Below are positions 29,413 to 32,797 of a stretch of DNA of 32,797 nt, piece by piece. The DNA comes from Acanthamoeba sp. SK_2022b (lineage: Eukaryota > Discosea > Longamoebia > Acanthamoebidae): the NCBI GenBank assembly GCA_027943245.1, contig JANDJZ010000430.1, positions 1 through 32,797 of the forward strand, given 5' to 3'. A model generated the notes under the pieces. That model was not told where the DNA came from, ran no database searches, and worked only from the letters and a program-made list of their open reading frames with translations. Position 1 is the stretch's first letter; each line of letters opens with the position of its first letter. Position numbers and translations under genes: made by a program.

Positions 29413-30404
29413 ATTGCACTAATCACTACTGTGACACCATGCTGTTTTTTTTTACAGTGAGCTTTAGCAGAAATTTCTGCGCAGTTCTGTTGGGCCCAGG
29501 CATAAAGTCTAACCAATCATAAGTCATCCCTTTAGCTTTGGAGCAACATGGAAAGTGTGCATCTGACAGTGAGGTCTTGTCTCGTGGCTTGGTCTGAACA
29601 TCCAGAGTTAGTTTTCATGAGCATGTTTTTTTTTTTTTTTTGCAAGTACAGGAGATAGCTGGGAGGACTGGAGGCAGAGAATCAATTTGGAGGAAACATA
29701 AATAGGGAGTGGCCTCCCATTTCTCCATTTGTGTTGTGACAGAGGTGGGGGCCATGTGGCCACAAGGCAAGGAAGCTGCCCAATGCAGGGGGCGCTGTGC
29801 CAGAGGCCAGTGCAGGTCTTAAAAGGTCCAGAAGCAAGGAGGGCAGTACGCCAGAATTGCCAATCAGCCAATTTTTGAAGATGTGGAGAAATAGAAAAAA
29901 ATGCATCATTGTAACCTACATGTCCTGATAACTCCAAAGCTGAACCTCCTGAAACTTTCTGTGCCTTGAATTTGCCTGCTTTGGCGCACCCTGCGTATTG
30001 GCTGGACATCAAATCGTCCCATTGGAGCTCCCAAACGTTTTGGGAGCTCCCAAACGGGGCAGGAAAAAAGGACTTGTGCATGCCAACTCTCACTTTCATT
30101 TGCTCCTGCTTCCTCTTCTTTAATCTTTATGTACTGGTGGCCATGCACCTTTAGAGCATGGAAAAAAATACAGAGATACTTGTAGGAGAAGAAAAGGACT
30201 ACAAGGGCATATCATTGTTATGATATCTCAATTGCCTAGAAGTAATAGACCTGCAAAAAAATTGAGTTTGATTGAGAGTGGCACCTTTTGCCACAACAGG
30301 GCTGAGTTGGATATCCTCTCTTCCTCTACATGTAAGCTGGCTCATGATGGTATAGCACAGAACAGAAACCGCATTTGCTGTGGCCACCCACAGGGCAGTT
30401 AAAA
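29413..30404. other. Interval without a supported gene
   Basis: A 163-codon minus-strand frame (30099-29608) has no recognisable domain and runs into a T16 tract at 29626-29641; I do not call it. A palindrome lies at 30024-30050. Confidence 0.4.
30024..30050. repeat. 12-bp inverted repeat with 3-nt spacer
   Basis: The arms GGAGCTCCCAAA and TTTGGGAGCTCC surround CGT. Each arm also contains the self-complementary GGAGCTCC. Confidence 0.85.
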
Positions 30405-30886
30405 CATCCCCTGTACTTGTACTTGTCATTGATTTCAAAACCTTACTTATTACCTGTCAATTGTACCCCTCAATGACAAAAGATTACTGCATCCAGCTAT
30501 GCAATCCCAACCCAAATACAAAGATTTGTACAGCTTTTAGTGTTTCCACCTTACCACCAAATTAAAGACTAGTTGGGCAGTCTCACATCCTTTCTCATCA
30601 TCCAACTAAACCCACCAGTGTGGACACTTGAGGAGAATGTTTTTGAGGTAAGATGAAGAGTAATGCCCTTAGCTGGTGTGTCATGCTTAAAATTAATCCA
30701 GTGTGCAACTCATAACTCATTTGCCTTGACTCCCTTGTTTCTGTGCCTGTTTTCTCAAATCATGAAACCATCCCAGAATGGTAGGAACAACAGAAAGCAC
30801 AACTTGGAGATGCCCATGTGACATTGCTTATCTCCTTTACTTTTCTTGGCTGTGGTGGCACCACTTTGCAGACTTGCAGGTGTAGT

Positions 30887-30887
<1 letters not shown>

Positions 30888-30917
<30 letters not shown>
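30888..30917. repeat. A30 homopolymer inside R1
   Basis: A run of 30 A where copies B and C have only about six (AAAAAACCAAA). Confidence 0.95.
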
Positions 30918-30918
<1 letters not shown>

Positions 30919-31486
30919 GGCATACCTGACTGAGTCCTGGTGTATTCAGATGTGGTTGTTCTACCACTGATTCAACGATGCATTGGGGTGGGCGACCAGT
31001 CGATGCCAAAACTGACTGTACAGCAGAACTATGAGCTCAACTTCGACACCTCTTGTTGCAAGCTCCTCATTCAGAACGGTAGAGCACCTCGTAGCGAGGA
31101 GGCGAGGGTGGAGCCCTGAGCGCGCTCACCTCTCTTCTTCAGCACAGAAGTCGTGTTGTTTTTGGTCTTTTCTAGAGCAGCGCAGGTTTCGTGCCAGGAC
31201 TGGGTTTGTGAAGAACGCCAGCTCCCTTGCGCGGTTAGCTGGACGGAGATACCGTGACCGAAAAAGGCCGAGTGCTCGATCTGGCCAAAATAAGGCTTTG
31301 CTTTCTGTGAAAGGGGCGCGTGTCGTCAGGCTTGGGTCAAGGTCAAGGATGAGGCAAGGGCAGGAAGTCGACCACTACCACCGTCACCACCAGCAACGGC
31401 GCCAACCGAGCGTTTTCGTAGGCTAGGACCCTGACTGAACACACCATTAGCCTTGGGGGAAGGGTGTTTTTGGAACGGGGAGGAAC

Positions 31487-31620
31487 GTCGTGCTGTGCGG
31501 GGATAGCTTCCTCCTCGGCCTCGGTCGTGCCATCAACGTCTTAAGGATCCTTCCTCTTTGCGCCCCGGCCGTCCTCCTCCTGAGGCGTCTGATGGAGGGG
31601 AACGTGGTACTGCGAGTTGA
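31487..31620 (+). CDS. Open R4-like frame, unknown
   Basis: Reads VLCGDSFLLGLGRAINVLRI, LPLCAPAVLLLRRLMEGNVV. Copies A-C keep VLCGDSF and parts of the rest with indels. The segment is hydrophobic and Leu-rich. It joins directly to the (AC)n array that begins Trm5 copy F (other strand). It may be an exon of a different gene carried by the repeat. Confidence 0.3.
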
Positions 31621-31621
31621 A

Positions 31622-31633
31622 GACACACACACA

Positions 31634-31674
<41 letters not shown>
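31622..31674. repeat. (AC)n in the intron after Trm5 exon e, copy F
   Basis: Inverse of the (GT)n of copies D and E. It is followed (minus direction) by R4-like sequence instead of exon f1 or f2. Confidence 0.95.
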
Positions 31675-31760
31675 ATGCGCACAACTACCACCATATTAGC
31701 AAACAACCAACGAGCAAAGAAGCGCGTGGATGGGTGGTGGTGGTGGGGGGGTGCACTGAC

Positions 31761-31890
31761 CGAGGAAGGATTCGGCCGAGGCGGGGAGGTTCATGATGAC
31801 CTGGGTGAACGGGACGGAGGGCGCCTCCTTGTAGAGCGCCCTCAGGAAGTCCCGCGCGTCCATGTTGTGCACTCGCACCAGCTGCTGCAC
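31761..31890 (-). pseudogene. Trm5 exon e, copy F
   Basis: 130 nt, open, between CTCCAG and GTCAGT: VQQLVRVHNMDARDFLRAL, VPFTQVIMNLPASAESFL. Same length and splice sites as D and E. Confidence 0.9.
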
Positions 31891-31988
31891 CTGGAGCGCC
31901 TGTGCGTGGTGGGAGAGAGAGAGAGAGAGGAGAGGGAGGGAAGGCATCAGCTGCACAGCGCCTAACCAACAACTGGGAGGAGGGGCAC

Positions 31989-32118
31989 TTTGTTGCGCCG
32001 GGCGTTATTGACGAGAGCCTCGTAGGACTTGGGGTTGAGGTCGTTGGCGTAGACCTTGCAATGCATCCGGTGTTCTTGGCCGCGGGAACGGCGAACGGCC
32101 CACGCCGGCAAACATGTC
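31989..32118 (-). pseudogene. Trm5 exon d, SAM-binding part, copy F
   Basis: The minus strand reads GDMFAGVG, the Trm5 SAM-binding motif (D.FAGVG), the only copy in the window to keep it. Loss of one base then shifts PFAVPAAKNTGC to another frame, and a 5-nt insertion before KVYANDLNPKSYEALVNNARR shifts it again. The exon ends at a GTGCCC donor. The upstream limit is uncertain: a GT/GA array (32177-32233) precedes it, probably intron. Confidence 0.8.
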
Positions 32119-32176
32119 ACCTGCCCGTCCGCCTCTTCCCGCACGCCCGCACGAATTCGCCGACTTACTCGTTGCT

Positions 32177-32232
<56 letters not shown>

Positions 32233-32233
32233 C
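32177..32233. repeat. (GT)n(GA)n compound microsatellite in Trm5 copy F
   Basis: On the gene's strand it is (TC)n(AC)n, lying between the FAFN and GDMFAGVG parts of exon d. The same compound array ends the plus-strand Trm5 pieces in copies A and C. Confidence 0.95.
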
Positions 32234-32236
32234 ACG

Positions 32237-32282
32237 CATAGACGATGTTCTAATTGAATGCGAAGCGACACCTGCTCTCGCT
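32237..32282 (-). pseudogene. Trm5 exon d, first part, copy F
   Basis: After ACCACCAG it reads SESRCRFAFN, then EHRL; the KVYWNSRL.. part between them is deleted. It then enters the (TC)n(AC)n array. Confidence 0.7.
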
Positions 32283-32418
32283 CTGGTGGTCGAGGAAAGG
32301 GAGAAAGGGAGGAGAGGGAGGGAGGGGGGTTAATCGCGCCAACGCGTGAGTACCAGACCACCTCCTGGACGAGGAGGGGAGTTGGGAAGAAGGGGGGGGG
32401 GGCAAGTAGATCGCGTAC

Positions 32419-32531
32419 CACTTTGTTGTCGAGGTCCTCCTGTCCGGCTATGACTTCCATGGCGAAGGTATGGAAGGTGGTGATGATGCCGTGCGTCTTG
32501 TTCACCACTGTGAACGCAGCCGGGGGTTTTT
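32419..32531 (-). pseudogene. Trm5 exon c, copy F
   Basis: 113 nt between TTCGCAG and GTACGC, two more than in copy E, so the frame shifts after KNPRLRS. The rest reads VVNKTHGIITTFHTFAMEVI and AGQEDLDNKV. Confidence 0.85.
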
Positions 32532-32656
32532 CTGCGAACGAGTCGTAAGAGATAGGGGAAAGCGAGAGATACATCACACGTGAGCGAGCGAGCGAGGCAG
32601 CGCGCGCGCACCACACACACAACAACAACAACAAGAGGGGGGGAGGCCATTCATAC

Positions 32657-32775
32657 GTCAAGCATGACCTGGCCGATAAGGTGGCGTCGCGAAGGTTGAG
32701 ATGAGCGATGTGTCCGATCGTCTCGAAGGACGACACCGCGGGCAGGTTCGGCGGGAGCACTCGCCGCAGCACCTG
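32657..32775 (-). pseudogene. Trm5 exon b, copy F
   Basis: Reads QVLRRVLPPNLPAVSSFETI, GHIAHLNLRDA, then (shifted) LIGQVMLD before GTATGA. It has the same deletion after NLRDA as copy D. Sequence beyond 32775 does not continue into exon a within the window. Confidence 0.85.
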
Positions 32776-32797
32776 CTCTACAGTTCACTCACCCCCC

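Larger units (their letters stand above)
30405..31620. repeat. Composite segmental repeat, fourth copy (rearranged)
   Basis: Left part (about 30405-30560, as at 11885-12020), R1 (about 30734-30945, with an A30 tract), then about 30948-31056 inverted relative to copies A-C, then the GTAGAGCACC block (about 31079), R3 (about 31148-31230), unique sequence, and an R4-like end (31487-31620). The R4-like part has a clean frame, VLCGDSFLLGLGRAINVLRI and LLLRRLMEGNVVLRVE, that is better preserved than in copies A-C. I do not recognise it. Confidence 0.7.

Noticed and set aside
29608..30099. 163-codon minus-strand frame
   Set aside because: No recognisable domain, Lys run from a T16 tract at its end, and no splice or start context; length alone is not enough.

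Overview
The window is nuclear DNA of a eukaryote. Exon pieces with GT-AG splice sites, very many microsatellites, purine minisatellites, a TA-flanked DNA transposon and broken Tc1/mariner-type transposases all point that way. I saw no operon structure, rRNA, tRNA or CRISPR array. Recognisable exons are GC-rich, while the repeat and transposon DNA around them is clearly more AT-rich. I cannot name the lineage; an intron-rich, repeat-rich protist or alga is a guess.

The main feature is a dispersed family of rearranged copies of a gene for Trm5, the tRNA (guanine37-N1)-methyltransferase. Six loci carry pieces: A (3115-3540, mostly minus), B (13693-13980, minus), C (16441-16793, both strands), D (18845-19040 minus, joined to 19074-20060 plus), E (26766-28278, plus, most complete) and F (31761-32775, minus). 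Exon order, splice sites and even exon lengths agree between copies (one exon is 130 nt in D, E and F), but every copy lacks exons or carries frameshifts. Breaks and joins fall repeatedly at (GT)n, (CT)n(CA)n or similar arrays inside introns. A, B, C, E and probably F share flanking repeat blocks: R1, a '400-bp' block ending near a GTAGAGCAC motif; R3, a GTTGTTTTTGGTC block; and R4, a block with GCCATGTCTGC and TGTGCTGTGCGGGGACAGC. The gene therefore seems to have spread as part of a larger segmental repeat, not by retroposition.

Other host-gene pieces: a two-exon N-terminal part of a protein disulfide isomerase-like gene (29412-29006, minus), whose expected CGHC active site reads GNHS; the last exon of a DRG-type GTPase (12255-12417, plus), lying inside one R1 copy; and an unrecognised exon-like segment, present twice (about 273-392 and 7806-7944), each time just after a GAGAGC-rich purine array.

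Mobile DNA: a 2,345-bp element (4135-6479) with 29-bp terminal inverted repeats, TA flanks and inverted internal minisatellite arms; a related end at 24160-24990; a broken DDE transposase (about 10200-10920, plus); a broken helix-turn-helix transposase N-terminus (about 25520-26230, minus); and weak coiled-coil or unidentified ORF remnants at 8640-9690 and 21700-23413 (minus). The remaining intervals are AT-rich and hold only short open frames that I do not call genes.
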